Shown: positions 33,969 through 42,723, counted from the stretch's first letter. The stretch: 64,000 bases of DNA from Dinoroseobacter sp034111085 (GCA_034111085.1 JAWUXZ010000041.1:15735-79734); one strand, 5' to 3'. Made by a program: numbers and translations. Notes: generated by a model from the sequence alone, not told the origin.

Positions 33969-35891
33969 TTGGGCAATATGAGAAATGTCGCGTTCTGGGT
34001 CGTCTTGTTCCTGCTGATCCTAGCGTTGTTTAACCTGTTCAGCGGTGGCCAAACCGCGACGCAATCAACCTCCATCACCTATTCGGACTTCATTGACCGG
34101 GTAGAGCGCGGTCAGGTTGAAGGCGTTGTGCTGGACGGCGAGCGGGTCTTGATCCGCGCTGAAGGCGGTCAGCAATTCACTGCGATCCGCCCAGAAGGCG
34201 TTGATGTGGCCGAAAAGCTGCTGACCAACGATGTGCCGTTCGAGGCGCGCGCCCAAGAGCAGTCCGGTATTCTTGCCTATGTCGGCACGCTGCTGCCGTT
34301 CCTGATCCTGATCGGCATCTGGATTTTCTTCATGAACCGTATGCAAGGCGGCGGCAAAGGTGGCGCGATGGGCTTCGGCAAATCCAAGGCCAAGCTGCTG
34401 ACCGAAAAGCATGGCCGCGTGACCTTTGACGAGGTTGCAGGCATCGACGAGGCGAAAGACGAGCTCGAAGAGATCGTTGAATTCCTGCGCAATCCGCAGA
34501 AGTTCTCGCGTCTCGGCGGAAAGATCCCCAAAGGCGCGCTGCTTGTTGGCCCTCCCGGAACTGGTAAAACCTTGCTTGCACGCGCCATCGCGGGCGAGGC
34601 GGGTGTGCCGTTCTTCTCCATCTCCGGCTCCGACTTCGTCGAGATGTTTGTGGGTGTTGGTGCAAGCCGTGTCCGCGATATGTTCGAGCAGGCGAAGAAA
34701 AATGCGCCCTGCATCGTATTTATCGACGAGATCGACGCAGTTGGTCGGTCGCGTGGCGCAGGCTACGGCGGCGGCAATGACGAACGCGAGCAGACGCTGA
34801 ACCAGTTGCTGGTCGAGATGGACGGTTTTGAGGCCAATGAAGGCATCATCATCGTTGCGGCCACCAACCGCCCAGACGTTCTGGATCCCGCGCTGCTACG
34901 TCCGGGCCGCTTTGACCGTCAGGTGCAAGTTCCAAACCCAGACATCAAAGGCCGCGAGAAAATTCTCGGTGTTCATGCGCGCAAAGTACCGCTTGGCCCC
35001 GATGTGGACCTGCGCATCATCGCACGTGGCTCGCCGGGCTTTTCGGGCGCTGATCTGGCAAACCTCGTGAACGAGTCTGCACTTATGGCCGCCCGTATCG
35101 GTCGTCGCTTCGTGACGATGGATGATTTTGAGCGCGCTAAGGATAAAGTGATGATGGGTGCGGAACGCCGCTCTATGGTCATGAACGAGGAAGAGAAGGC
35201 GCTGACTGCCTACCACGAGGCGGGCCACGCGGTTGTGGGTCTGAATGTGCCGCAGCACGATCCGATTCACAAAGCCACCATCATCCCACGCGGTCGCGCG
35301 CTGGGTCTGGTGATGAGCTTGCCTGAGCGCGATCAGTTGTCTGTGACACGCACCAAATACACCTCCAAAATCGCCATGGCGATGGGGGGTAAGGTTGCCG
35401 AAGAACTGAAGTTTGGCACGGAGAATGTTACTTCCGGTGCGACGTCCGACATCCAGCAGGTCTCAAAGATTGCGCGTGCGATGGTCACACAGTTCGGTTT
35501 CGCCCCTGAGCTGGGCCACGTGGACTACGCCAACGAGCAGCAATCTTATCTGGGCAATTACGGCGGCGGCATTAGCCACAGCCAAGATACCCAGATGATC
35601 ATCGACAAAAAGGTCCGTGAGCTGATCGACGAAGGCTACGACACCGCCAAGCGCATCCTGATCGAGAAGAACGAGGAATGGGAAAATCTTGCCCAAGGTC
35701 TTCTGGAATACGAGACGCTGACCGGGGCTGAGATCGTCAAGGTCATGAACGGCGAAGCGCTGAACCGCGACGAAGACGAAGACGACACACCGCCCGAGGG
35801 CACCACGCCGTCGCTGACGGCAGTCCCGAAGACAAAGCCCAAGCGCAAGCCCGACGCCGATGGCGGGATGGAGCCTGAGCCAAGCGCCTAA
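33969..35891 (+). CDS. ftsH: ATP-dependent zinc metalloprotease FtsH
   Basis: Membrane-anchored AAA+ protease that removes misfolded membrane proteins and regulators such as RpoH. The 640-residue protein has two N-terminal membrane helices (FWVVLFLLILALFNLF; LLPFLILIGIWIFFM), Walker A GPPGTGKT at about 194-201, Walker B IVFIDEIDAVG, the second region of homology (NRPDVLDPALLRPGRFDRQ) and the zinc site HEAGH. The TTG at 33969 (MGNMRNVAFW) is chosen because AAGGAG lies 8 bases upstream and related proteins begin with MGN-RN; a GTG at 33960 overlaps that ribosome-binding site. A terminator follows. Confidence 0.97.
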   Translation: MGNMRNVAFWVVLFLLILALFNLFSGGQTATQSTSITYSDFIDRVERGQVEGVVLDGERVLIRAEGGQQFTAIRPEGVDVAEKLLTNDVPFEARAQEQSGILAYVGTLLPFLILIGIWIFFMNRMQGGGKGGAMGFGKSKAKLLTEKHGRVTFDEVAGIDEAKDELEEIVEFLRNPQKFSRLGGKIPKGALLVGPPGTGKTLLARAIAGEAGVPFFSISGSDFVEMFVGVGASRVRDMFEQAKKNAPCIVFIDEIDAVGRSRGAGYGGGNDEREQTLNQLLVEMDGFEANEGIIIVAATNRPDVLDPALLRPGRFDRQVQVPNPDIKGREKILGVHARKVPLGPDVDLRIIARGSPGFSGADLANLVNESALMAARIGRRFVTMDDFERAKDKVMMGAERRSMVMNEEEKALTAYHEAGHAVVGLNVPQHDPIHKATIIPRGRALGLVMSLPERDQLSVTRTKYTSKIAMAMGGKVAEELKFGTENVTSGATSDIQQVSKIARAMVTQFGFAPELGHVDYANEQQSYLGNYGGGISHSQDTQMIIDKKVRELIDEGYDTAKRILIEKNEEWENLAQGLLEYETLTGAEIVKVMNGEALNRDEDEDDTPPEGTTPSLTAVPKTKPKRKPDADGGMEPEPSA

Positions 35892-35912
35892 GCTTCGACG
35901 CAGACACTTATG

Positions 35913-35940
35913 AAAGGCCCCGGTATGTTCGGGGCCTTTT
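35913..35940 (+). terminator. Rho-independent terminator after ftsH
   Basis: A perfect 10-bp stem (aaaggccccg, 35913-35922, with cggggccttt, 35930-35939) around the loop gtatgtt, ending in T residues. It lies about 20 bases after the ftsH stop. Confidence 0.92.
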
Positions 35941-36042
35941 GCATTCAGTCAGGATATTTGGAAAAGCAAAGACGGGCGGGGATTCGGATTGTGGTCGCCC
36001 GAGCCCTCCGGCAAGACTGCGCCAAACCTGACGGAGAAACTC

Positions 36043-36627
36043 ATGCCCGCGCTCGTCCCAACCAACCACACCGCAACGATCACCTATATTGGCCAAGTGC
36101 CGGACCGCGATGCAAGCCTGCGCTCTGTGCCGCTTACCAGTGCCGAGCTGACCTTCGCGGGCATCATTGGTGAGGACCATGGCGGCGAGACGCGCCCGTC
36201 ATGCAGTCGCGTTAGCAGCCAGCATCCGCGCGGCACCACGATCCGCAACGTGCGCCAGCTATCTATCGTGTCGGTGGAAGAACTTGCCGAGATTGCTGCC
36301 AAAATCGGGGTTGATGCGATGAACCCGGAATGGCTGGGTGCGTCGCTCGTAATCGAGGGCATCGCGGATTTCACCCACCTGCCGCCATGCGCGCGACTGC
36401 AAGCGCCCTCAGGTGCGACGCTTGTGATCGATATGGAAAACCAGCCCTGCCACCTGCCTGCACCGGTTATTGACGAAGACGCGCCGGGGCACGGCAAAGC
36501 CTTCAAGACCGCCGCAAAAGGCAAGCGCGGGGTGACGGCGTGGGTCGAACGCGAGGGGCTGATCGCGGTTGGTGATACCTTGTGCCTCCATATGCCGGGT
36601 CAGCGGGCTTGGCAGGGTCAAACCTAA
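36043..36627 (+). CDS. MOSC domain protein
   Basis: A 194-residue protein with the MOSC (molybdenum cofactor sulfurase C-terminal) domain, a predicted sulfur-carrier or Moco-transfer fold. Family signatures are VRQLSIVSVEELAEIAAKIGVD, NPEWLGASLVIEGIADFTHLPPCARLQ and the conserved cysteine in MENQPCHLP, followed by a C-terminal KGKRGVTAWVEREGLIAVGD. No Moco enzyme is adjacent, so its partner is unknown. The ATG at 36043 gives MPALVPTNHT. Confidence 0.87.
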   Translation: MPALVPTNHTATITYIGQVPDRDASLRSVPLTSAELTFAGIIGEDHGGETRPSCSRVSSQHPRGTTIRNVRQLSIVSVEELAEIAAKIGVDAMNPEWLGASLVIEGIADFTHLPPCARLQAPSGATLVIDMENQPCHLPAPVIDEDAPGHGKAFKTAAKGKRGVTAWVEREGLIAVGDTLCLHMPGQRAWQGQT

Positions 36628-36694
36628 GCCCCGAGAATTTTTCTTTACGAGAATCGATTTCTGATGCCAGTCTCCCGCCGGGGGAGTGGCCTAT

Positions 36695-37435
36695 ATGACG
36701 TCTACCGTAGTAATCGAGATCATCGGTGCCATTGGCCTGGTCAATTACGTGCTTTCATACGCCCTGCTGCAACTCGGGATCATTCGCGGAAACGGCTATG
36801 TTTATCCAGCAATGAACCTTATGGGGGCCGGGTTTGTCGCGGTCTCGATGCTCAATTCATGGAACACGTGGTCGGCGCTCACCTCCGTGGCTTTCACCGT
36901 TTTTTCGGTTGTAGGCATGACACGGGTGTATCTGCATAGCCGCGAGCTGAAGTTCGATCCGCGAGAGTCGTCAATCTACCAGCAACGTTTTCCGCTGTTG
37001 TCACGCCGCGATATGCGCAAGATCTTATAGCAAGGCAATTGGGTCGATGGCGAGGCCGGCTTTGTCTTAACCACCCAAGGCCAGCCTGTAATTGATCTGC
37101 GCTACGTATACTCAGGTGGTGTGGATGTCCTCGTTGGCGGGCAACGAATCGCAAGTATCGGAAGCGGCGAGTTGATCGGGGAAATGGCCTGCATGCGGAG
37201 CGGTCCGGCAAGTGCCACAGTCGTGTTGAACCAGCCAACCGAGTATTTCACTGTCTCGTCCGAGGTGCTGAACACGATTACCAAAGGCAACGTTGATCTG
37301 CTTGCCCAGCTTGAGTTTTCCTTTGCAGGCAACGTCCAAAGTAAGTTGGTGGCGACCAATGCGCGGCTTGAGGCGATGCTCAGAGCGCAGGCCGAAAAAG
37401 CCCCCAAAACCGAAGCAGCCAAGACGCCCGCATAA
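36695..37435 (+). pseudogene. Membrane protein with C-terminal cyclic-nucleotide-binding domain, split by an in-frame TAG
   Basis: The first part (36695-37030) encodes 111 residues with about three membrane helices (VVIEIIGAIGLVNYVLSYALLQL; YPAMNLMGAGFVAVSML; LTSVAFTVFSVVGMTRVYL). It ends at TAG (37028-37030) after SRRDMRKIL. In exactly the same frame, codons 37031-37435 encode 134 residues with a cyclic-nucleotide-binding fold (GNWVDGEAGFVLTTQGQP, LRYVYSGGVDVLVGGQRI, GELIGEMACMRSGPASATVV). The two parts form one coherent protein of about 246 residues with the membrane-plus-cNMP layout of Popeye-like proteins. So the gene is interrupted by a single amber codon, either a recent nonsense mutation, a sequencing error or readthrough. 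A GGGGAG ribosome-binding site is at 36681-36686. Internal restart at the GTG at 37121 would lose the start of the domain. Confidence 0.85.
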
Positions 37436-37591
37436 GCACCGAGTGTTTCCGATACGCGTCCCGGTCCGCTGTCAGCGCCGTTCCGAACGCCAAAAATGTC
37501 GTAAAACCGCTGCATATATCGCGTCCCTGACGGTATGCCTTCGTAGACCGCGCGGATCAGTGGAAAGCCGTGCCAGCCAAGGACGACCGAC

Positions 37592-39268
37592 ATGAGCGTG
37601 AAGACTGACATCCAAATTGCCCGCGAAGCCAACAAGAAACCGATCCAAGAGATTGGCGAAAAGCTTGGTATTCCGACCGAGCATTTGCTGCCCTACGGGC
37701 ATGATAAAGCCAAGATCGGTCAGGACTTCATCGAAAGCCTCGGCGACCGTAAGAACGGCAAGTTGATCCTCGTGACCGCGATCAATCCGACGCCTGCGGG
37801 CGAGGGCAAGACCACAACAACCGTGGGCTTGGGCGACGGTCTCAATAAGATCGGCAAGAACGCAGCGATTTGTATCCGCGAAGCCTCGCTGGGTCCAAAC
37901 TTCGGCATGAAGGGCGGCGCTGCGGGCGGCGGCTATGCCCAAGTCGTTCCGATGGAGGAGATGAACCTCCATTTCACCGGCGATTTTCACGCGATCACTT
38001 CGGCGCATAACTTGCTCAGCGCTATGATCGACATCCACATCTATTGGGGTAACTCGCTCGAGATTGACCAACGCCGCGTTGTCTGGCGTCGTGTTCTGGA
38101 CATGAATGACCGCGCGCTGCGTGACGTCATGACCTCCATGGGCGGGGTCGCAAACGGCTTCCCACGCCAAACCGGCTTCGACATCACTGTCGCGTCTGAA
38201 GTCATGGCGATCTTGTGCCTGTCCAATGATCTGGCTGATTTGCAGAACCGTTTGGGCGACATGATCGTGGCCTACCGCCGCGATAGAACCCCGATCTACT
38301 GCCGGGATATTCAGGCAGATGGCGCGATGACGGTGCTGCTGCGTGATGCGATGCAACCGAACCTCGTCCAGACGCTCGAGAACAACCCAGCCTTTGTGCA
38401 TGGTGGCCCATTCGCCAACATCGCGCATGGCTGCAACTCAGTTATCGCTACCAAAACCGCGCTGAAGCTGGCCGATTATGTGGTGACCGAGGCGGGCTTT
38501 GGGGCCGATCTGGGCGCTGAGAAGTTCATGAACATCAAGTGCCGCAAAGCAGGCCTCGCGCCTGATGCGGTTGTGCTGGTCGCCACGATCCGTGCTCTGA
38601 AAATGAACGGCGGCGTCGCCAAGAACGATCTGGGCCAAGAGAACGTAGATGCTGTGACCGCAGGCGGTGCAAACCTCGCGCGCCATATCGACAACATCAA
38701 AAGCTTCGGCGTGCCTGTGGTCGTGGCGATTAACCACTTCTACACCGATACCGACGCCGAAGTTGCGGCTGTCCAAGCCTTCGTCGAGGGCCACGGCACC
38801 GAAGCGTTCCTGTGCAAGCATTGGGCCGATGGCGGCGCAGGCATCACCGAGATGGCAACCCGTGTGGCCGAGATCGCCGATAGTGACGCATCCAACTTCG
38901 CGCCGATCTATCCTGACGACATGAGCCTCGCCGACAAGATCAACGCCGTCGCCACCAAGATCTACCGTGCTGACGCGGCGGTAATGGATAGCAAAATTCT
39001 TGCACAACTGGCCGAGTGGGAAGCCCAAGGTTATGGCAACCTCCCGGTCTGCATGGCAAAGACGCAGTATTCGTTCTCGACCGATCCAACCCAGCGCGGC
39101 GCACCAACCGGGTTCGATATTCCGGTACGCGAAGTGCGTCTGTCGGCAGGCGCCGGTTTCGTCGTTGCGATCTGCGGCGAGATCATGACGATGCCCGGTT
39201 TGCCGCGCACGCCAGCTGCCGAGACGATCCGCATCAACGACGAAGGCCTCGTCGAAGGCCTCTTCTAG
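37592..39268 (+). CDS. fhs: Formate--tetrahydrofolate ligase
   Basis: Makes 10-formyl-tetrahydrofolate from formate, ATP and THF. The 558-residue protein has the ATP P-loop TPAGEGKTT at about 67-75, then REASLGPNFGMKGGAAGGGYAQVVPMEEMNLHFTGDFHAIT, and the later VVTEAGFGADLGAEKF and KNDLGQENVDAVTAG segments, all characteristic. It precedes folD; together they interconvert formyl-, methenyl- and methylene-THF, a pathway used in roseobacters for C1 and choline-derived carbon. Confidence 0.98.
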   Translation: MSVKTDIQIAREANKKPIQEIGEKLGIPTEHLLPYGHDKAKIGQDFIESLGDRKNGKLILVTAINPTPAGEGKTTTTVGLGDGLNKIGKNAAICIREASLGPNFGMKGGAAGGGYAQVVPMEEMNLHFTGDFHAITSAHNLLSAMIDIHIYWGNSLEIDQRRVVWRRVLDMNDRALRDVMTSMGGVANGFPRQTGFDITVASEVMAILCLSNDLADLQNRLGDMIVAYRRDRTPIYCRDIQADGAMTVLLRDAMQPNLVQTLENNPAFVHGGPFANIAHGCNSVIATKTALKLADYVVTEAGFGADLGAEKFMNIKCRKAGLAPDAVVLVATIRALKMNGGVAKNDLGQENVDAVTAGGANLARHIDNIKSFGVPVVVAINHFYTDTDAEVAAVQAFVEGHGTEAFLCKHWADGGAGITEMATRVAEIADSDASNFAPIYPDDMSLADKINAVATKIYRADAAVMDSKILAQLAEWEAQGYGNLPVCMAKTQYSFSTDPTQRGAPTGFDIPVREVRLSAGAGFVVAICGEIMTMPGLPRTPAAETIRINDEGLVEGLF

Positions 39269-39269
39269 C

Positions 39270-39328
39270 GGTTCACAAACTGTCAACATACGGTCGGGCG
39301 GGTTCACAAACTGTCAACACGCCCGACC
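39270..39328 (+). repeat. Tandem 19-bp repeat and hairpin between fhs and folD
   Basis: The sequence ggttcacaaactgtcaaca occurs twice, at 39270-39288 and 39301-39319, a 31-bp period. Between and after the copies, ggtcgggcg (39292-39300) and cgcccgacc (39320-39328) form a perfect 9-bp inverted repeat whose loop is the second copy. It starts 2 bases after the fhs stop and ends about 50 bases before folD. It could terminate fhs transcripts, attenuate folD or bind a protein; no T-run is present. Confidence 0.85.
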
Positions 39329-39375
39329 AACTGGTTCAAACTCTATCCAAACAACCTCGCCCGGAGGGTATTCCC

Positions 39376-40275
39376 ATGACCGCCACCATCATCGACGGCA
39401 AAGCCTTTGCTGCCAAAGTTCGCGGTCAAGTGGCCGAACACGTCACCCGCCTAAAGGCCGATCATGACCTGACACCCGGTCTTGCAGTGGTGCTGGTGGG
39501 CGAAGATCCTGCCAGCCAAGTCTATGTGCGCAACAAGGGCAAGCAGACCGTCGAGGTCGGAATGCACTCGGTCGAGCATAAGCTGGAAATCGATACGTCT
39601 GAAGTTGATCTTCTTGCGCTTATTCAACAGCTTAATGCCGATCCGACAATCCACGGGATCCTCGTGCAACTGCCTTTGCCGGGTCACTTGGACAGCAATC
39701 TGGTGATCAATTCTATCGATCCCGCGAAGGACGTGGACGGTTTCCATATCTCGAACGTGGGACTTCTGGGCACCGGTCAGAAAAGCATGGTTCCGTGCAC
39801 TCCGCTTGGTTGCCTGATGATGCTGCGCGATCATCATGGATCATTGTCCGGCTTGAACGCGGTGGTTGTCGGGCGCTCCAATATCGTTGGAAAGCCAATG
39901 GCTTCGCTGCTTCTGGGCGATAGCTGCACAGTCACAATCGCGCATTCGCGGACCAAAGATCTAAACGCCGTGTGCCAAGGCGCCGATATTCTAGTGGCCG
40001 CCGTGGGTCGCGCGGAAATGATCACGGGCGAGATGGTAAAGTCGGGTGCAACCGTCATCGACGTCGGTATCAACCGTATCCAACATCCTGATAATCCAGA
40101 AAAAACTAAGCTTGTCGGTGATGTCCACTTCGCCAGTGCGGCTGAGGTTGCAGGCGCAATCACGCCTGTGCCCGGTGGTGTCGGCCCGATGACGATCGCA
40201 TGTCTGCTGGCCAATACCGTGACGGCATGCTGTCGTGCGAACGGTTTGGCCGAGCCGGAAGGCCTGACCGCTTGA
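39376..40275 (+). CDS. folD: Bifunctional methylene-THF dehydrogenase / methenyl-THF cyclohydrolase
   Basis: Interconverts 5,10-methylene-, 5,10-methenyl- and 10-formyl-THF with NADP. The 299-residue protein has the catalytic segment SQVYVRNKGKQTVEVG (Tyr50, Lys54), the LVQLPLPGHL motif, and the NADP-binding VVVGRSNIVGKPMASLLL followed by PVPGGVGPMTIACLLANT. The ATG at 39376 follows the ribosome-binding sequence GGAGGG at 39363-39368; the long upstream open frame runs inside fhs and is not used. Confidence 0.97.
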   Translation: MTATIIDGKAFAAKVRGQVAEHVTRLKADHDLTPGLAVVLVGEDPASQVYVRNKGKQTVEVGMHSVEHKLEIDTSEVDLLALIQQLNADPTIHGILVQLPLPGHLDSNLVINSIDPAKDVDGFHISNVGLLGTGQKSMVPCTPLGCLMMLRDHHGSLSGLNAVVVGRSNIVGKPMASLLLGDSCTVTIAHSRTKDLNAVCQGADILVAAVGRAEMITGEMVKSGATVIDVGINRIQHPDNPEKTKLVGDVHFASAAEVAGAITPVPGGVGPMTIACLLANTVTACCRANGLAEPEGLTA

Positions 40276-40320
40276 CGTGAGCTAGCGCGCCATGCGTCAC
40301 TCCGTCTAAAGGGGAACATC

Positions 40321-40965
40321 ATGGCGCGCGTAAAGACCTATACTGGCACGGATATCGAAATCAGCTTCGATCTAAAGCGTTGCATCCACGCAAGAAATTG
40401 CTTCCTGAAACTACCACAAGTCTTCGATCCATCGCAGCGCCCATGGGTTAGCCCCGATGCAGCACCTGCCGAAGAGATCGCTGCTATGATCCGCACCTGC
40501 CCGTCCGGGGCGCTTGGCTTTAAGCGTTTGGATCAAGGTCTTGGCGAGGCACCGACCCCAATCAACCGCGCGGCCGTTCTCGAAAACGGCCCCCTTGCCG
40601 TCCAAGGTGATCTACAGATTAACGGCGTTGCCGAGACCCGCGTAACGCTGTGTCGCTGTGGCATGACAAAGAACCCACCCCATTGTGATTTCAGCCACGT
40701 CGAAGCCGCCTTCACCGCGAGTGGCGAGCAGAGACAAGAGACTGAAAATACGCTCCAATCCCTTGAGGGACCCTTGCAGGTCGTCGCGTTTGAGGACGGC
40801 CCACTTCAAGCCAAAGGCTGCCTGGAAATTACAACAGGCACAGGTCACCGCATCACTCAGACCAATACAGCGTATCTGTGTCGCTGTGGTCACTCAAAGA
40901 ACAAGCCGTTCTGCGATGGCAGCCATAAAGAAGCCGGATTCAAAATGCCAAGCGCGCCATCCTAG
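40321..40965 (+). CDS. Iron-sulfur protein with a 4Fe-4S mono-cluster domain and two CDGSH domains
   Basis: A 214-residue protein with three Fe-S modules. Residues 1-70 are a divergent 4Fe-4S mono-cluster domain (YjdI-like) with Cys21, Cys27 and Cys60 in KRCIHARNC and IRTCPSG. Residues about 85-130 are a first CDGSH domain (Cys111, Cys113, Cys122, His126: LCRCGMTKNPPHCDFSH), and residues about 155-207 a second (Cys187, Cys189, Cys198, His202: LCRCGHSKNKPFCDGSH). CDGSH proteins bind redox-active 2Fe-2S clusters with 3Cys-1His coordination. No signal peptide. Its cellular partner is unknown. Confidence 0.88.
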   Translation: MARVKTYTGTDIEISFDLKRCIHARNCFLKLPQVFDPSQRPWVSPDAAPAEEIAAMIRTCPSGALGFKRLDQGLGEAPTPINRAAVLENGPLAVQGDLQINGVAETRVTLCRCGMTKNPPHCDFSHVEAAFTASGEQRQETENTLQSLEGPLQVVAFEDGPLQAKGCLEITTGTGHRITQTNTAYLCRCGHSKNKPFCDGSHKEAGFKMPSAPS

Positions 40966-41109
40966 AAGCCAATGTCGTCCGCAGGTATTTGACCCGAGAA
41001 TCAAGCGCTTGGCCGAACTCAAATGCATAAAAACTGTACGACACGCATCTCAGCCGGGCGGTCTTTCAAGATGGTCTGGATATGTAACTCATATTTCTTA
41101 GAAAGACTG

Positions 41110-41139
41110 TTGAGTGTTAATTCCCAATACTATTATAAT
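41110..41139 (+). promoter_or_regulatory. Promoter of the LytTR gene
   Basis: TTGAGT (41110-41115) and the perfect -10 box TATAAT (41134-41139) are separated by 18 bases, about 76 bases before the LytTR start. The surrounding 250-bp intergenic region (40966-41215) is markedly AT-rich compared with its neighbours and otherwise shows nothing recognisable. Confidence 0.6.
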
Positions 41140-41215
41140 GCAGAACGTGTGATGTTTCGCTGCATTAGCAAAGGTACACGCATGTAGATGAATTGAAGGG
41201 CCGAATCCGGATTAG

Positions 41216-42046
41216 ATGCGCCAGCTTTTCACTTATATCCTGTCACCAATCACTCTGTTCGCATTTATTGCGGCAGGGACTCTGACGACTTTAGCCGGAC
41301 CGTTCGGAACATACCTGTCGATGGGCCTAATTGAGAGGGCTGTCTACTGGTATGCCCTTATCGGCGCGTCGATCATTATCGCTATGCCGATCCGGCGTTA
41401 TGTGGATATCGTACTGTCAGATCATGGGTTTTGGCCGCGCTCATCGTGCACCACAGTGCTGTTCACGCTGATCTTCACGCCCTTCCTTATCGGGGTGAAC
41501 TGGTTACTGCTCGGGATCCAAACGACCGAGTTTATGCCGATCTGGAAAATATATCTTGTTGTGGCCAGCGTGCCGCTAACTGTTAACCCATTGGTGTTTA
41601 TTGTGCTCAAGATCCAGCGCGAAGACGTCAGCGAAACTGGTTCAGCCACTCTGCCTGCAGCTTTGACTGAGCCCGAACGCCCTCGCATATTTGAGCGTCT
41701 TCCCGAGCGGCTTGGCGATGATCTACTGCGTTTATCGGTTCAGGATCATTTTGTTTGCGTGCATCTGGCCGAAGGCAGCGAGACACTGCGTATGCGGTTT
41801 GGCGATGCGATCTCCGAGGTGGACGGCATTCCCGGCCTGCGGGTGCACCGATCTCATTGGGTCGCTGAAAACGCGGTTGCCGGGCATGAGTTCGAAGCCG
41901 GTAAGGTGATCTTAACTTTGCGCGACGGCTCCAAGATTCCGGTCAGCCGGAATTATCGTGCCGATGTGGAGGCCGCTGGCCTGCTGGCGAGCGCCGCTGC
42001 TGTGGTGTCCTTGCAGCAGGGTAGGCCGGAACGTAAATCGGCGTAG
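41216..42046 (+). CDS. Membrane-bound LytTR-family DNA-binding protein
   Basis: A 276-residue protein with about four membrane helices in the first 135 residues (for example ITLFAFIAAGTLTTLAG and VLFTLIFTPFLIGVNWLLLG), then a LytTR DNA-binding domain at about 165-265 with LRLSVQDHFVCVHLAEGSETLRMRFGDAISEV, GLRVHRSHWVAENAV and LTLRDGSKIPVSRNY. No receiver domain, so it would sense through its membrane part. It has its own AT-rich promoter region. Its last 104 bases overlap the pdeM gene on the opposite strand. Confidence 0.85.
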   Translation: MRQLFTYILSPITLFAFIAAGTLTTLAGPFGTYLSMGLIERAVYWYALIGASIIIAMPIRRYVDIVLSDHGFWPRSSCTTVLFTLIFTPFLIGVNWLLLGIQTTEFMPIWKIYLVVASVPLTVNPLVFIVLKIQREDVSETGSATLPAALTEPERPRIFERLPERLGDDLLRLSVQDHFVCVHLAEGSETLRMRFGDAISEVDGIPGLRVHRSHWVAENAVAGHEFEAGKVILTLRDGSKIPVSRNYRADVEAAGLLASAAAVVSLQQGRPERKSA

Positions 42047-42686
42047 GACCTGTCAGTATGGCTTGGGCTGTAAGCGGGTCGAAAAGATCGCTGATCTGCG
42101 TATGAGTGACATCTAGCCCGCCCGTATAGGCCCCGTATGCCGGTAATATCAGGCGTTTAGCGTCCCAGATGAAAACCGGGCGTGAGATCGTTCCCGCGCG
42201 GGTTTTAAGCCGCAGTTTGGGGTGAAAGTGCCCTGATATCTCACCCAGCGTCTCTGTTTTGTCCGAGGCGATGTGTCGAAAGACGACCGTGTCTTTGGCA
42301 AGCTCATCCGCGCTCTGACCGCCGAGACCTTTCGGTGCGGGATCGTGGTTTCCACTAATCCAGATCCAATTACACGCGGCTGTCATGCCCTCTATCGCCG
42401 CGCGCTCGGGGGCCTCAAGTGTGCTCACGCCGCGGTCATCATCAAAACTGTCGCCAAGGCTGATGACGATTTTCGGTGCGGTATCCTCGATGTCACGGGC
42501 CAGTCTCTGCAAGGTCTCAAGCGTCTCGTAGGGCGGCAAAAGCGCGCCACCGCGCCGTGCGATCCGATCAGACTTTCCAAGATGCAGGTCAGATACCACG
42601 AGCATTTCTGCGTCTTGCCACCATAAGGCACCCGAACCGAGCGCTTTGAACGAGATCCCGCAAAAGGTGAAAGACGATGTGTTCAT
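41943..42686 (-). CDS. pdeM: Ligase-associated DNA damage response endonuclease PdeM
   Basis: Metallophosphoesterase found in bacterial ligase-helicase-nuclease DNA-repair clusters. The 247-residue protein has the phosphoesterase motifs VVSDLHLGKSD, SLGDSFDD, SGNHD and GEISGHFHP. The ATG at 42686 gives MNTSSFTF; a longer upstream frame overlaps the helicase gene. The last 30 or so residues (AYPAARTPQQRRSPAGQRP...) look like an extension read through the antisense of the LytTR gene. It lies 37 bases after the helicase gene. Confidence 0.88.
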   Translation of the reverse strand: MNTSSFTFCGISFKALGSGALWWQDAEMLVVSDLHLGKSDRIARRGGALLPPYETLETLQRLARDIEDTAPKIVISLGDSFDDDRGVSTLEAPERAAIEGMTAACNWIWISGNHDPAPKGLGGQSADELAKDTVVFRHIASDKTETLGEISGHFHPKLRLKTRAGTISRPVFIWDAKRLILPAYGAYTGGLDVTHTQISDLFDPLTAQAILTGPTPIYVPAYPAARTPQQRRSPAGQRPPHRHDNSG

Positions 42687-42723
42687 GCTTTGGGCCAATC
42701 GCAAATTGAAGACACGCGCAAGC

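Noticed and set aside
37121..37435. Separate downstream gene starting at the GTG at 37121
   Set aside because: It would begin inside the cyclic-nucleotide-binding fold, has no ribosome-binding site, and the same frame upstream supplies the missing strands; the split-gene reading is better.
37439..37593. Minus-strand open frame upstream of fhs with plausible-looking residues
   Set aside because: It continues into the antisense of the cyclic-nucleotide-binding gene and the fhs start; no family is recognised and no good ribosome-binding site precedes it. The gap is taken as the fhs leader.
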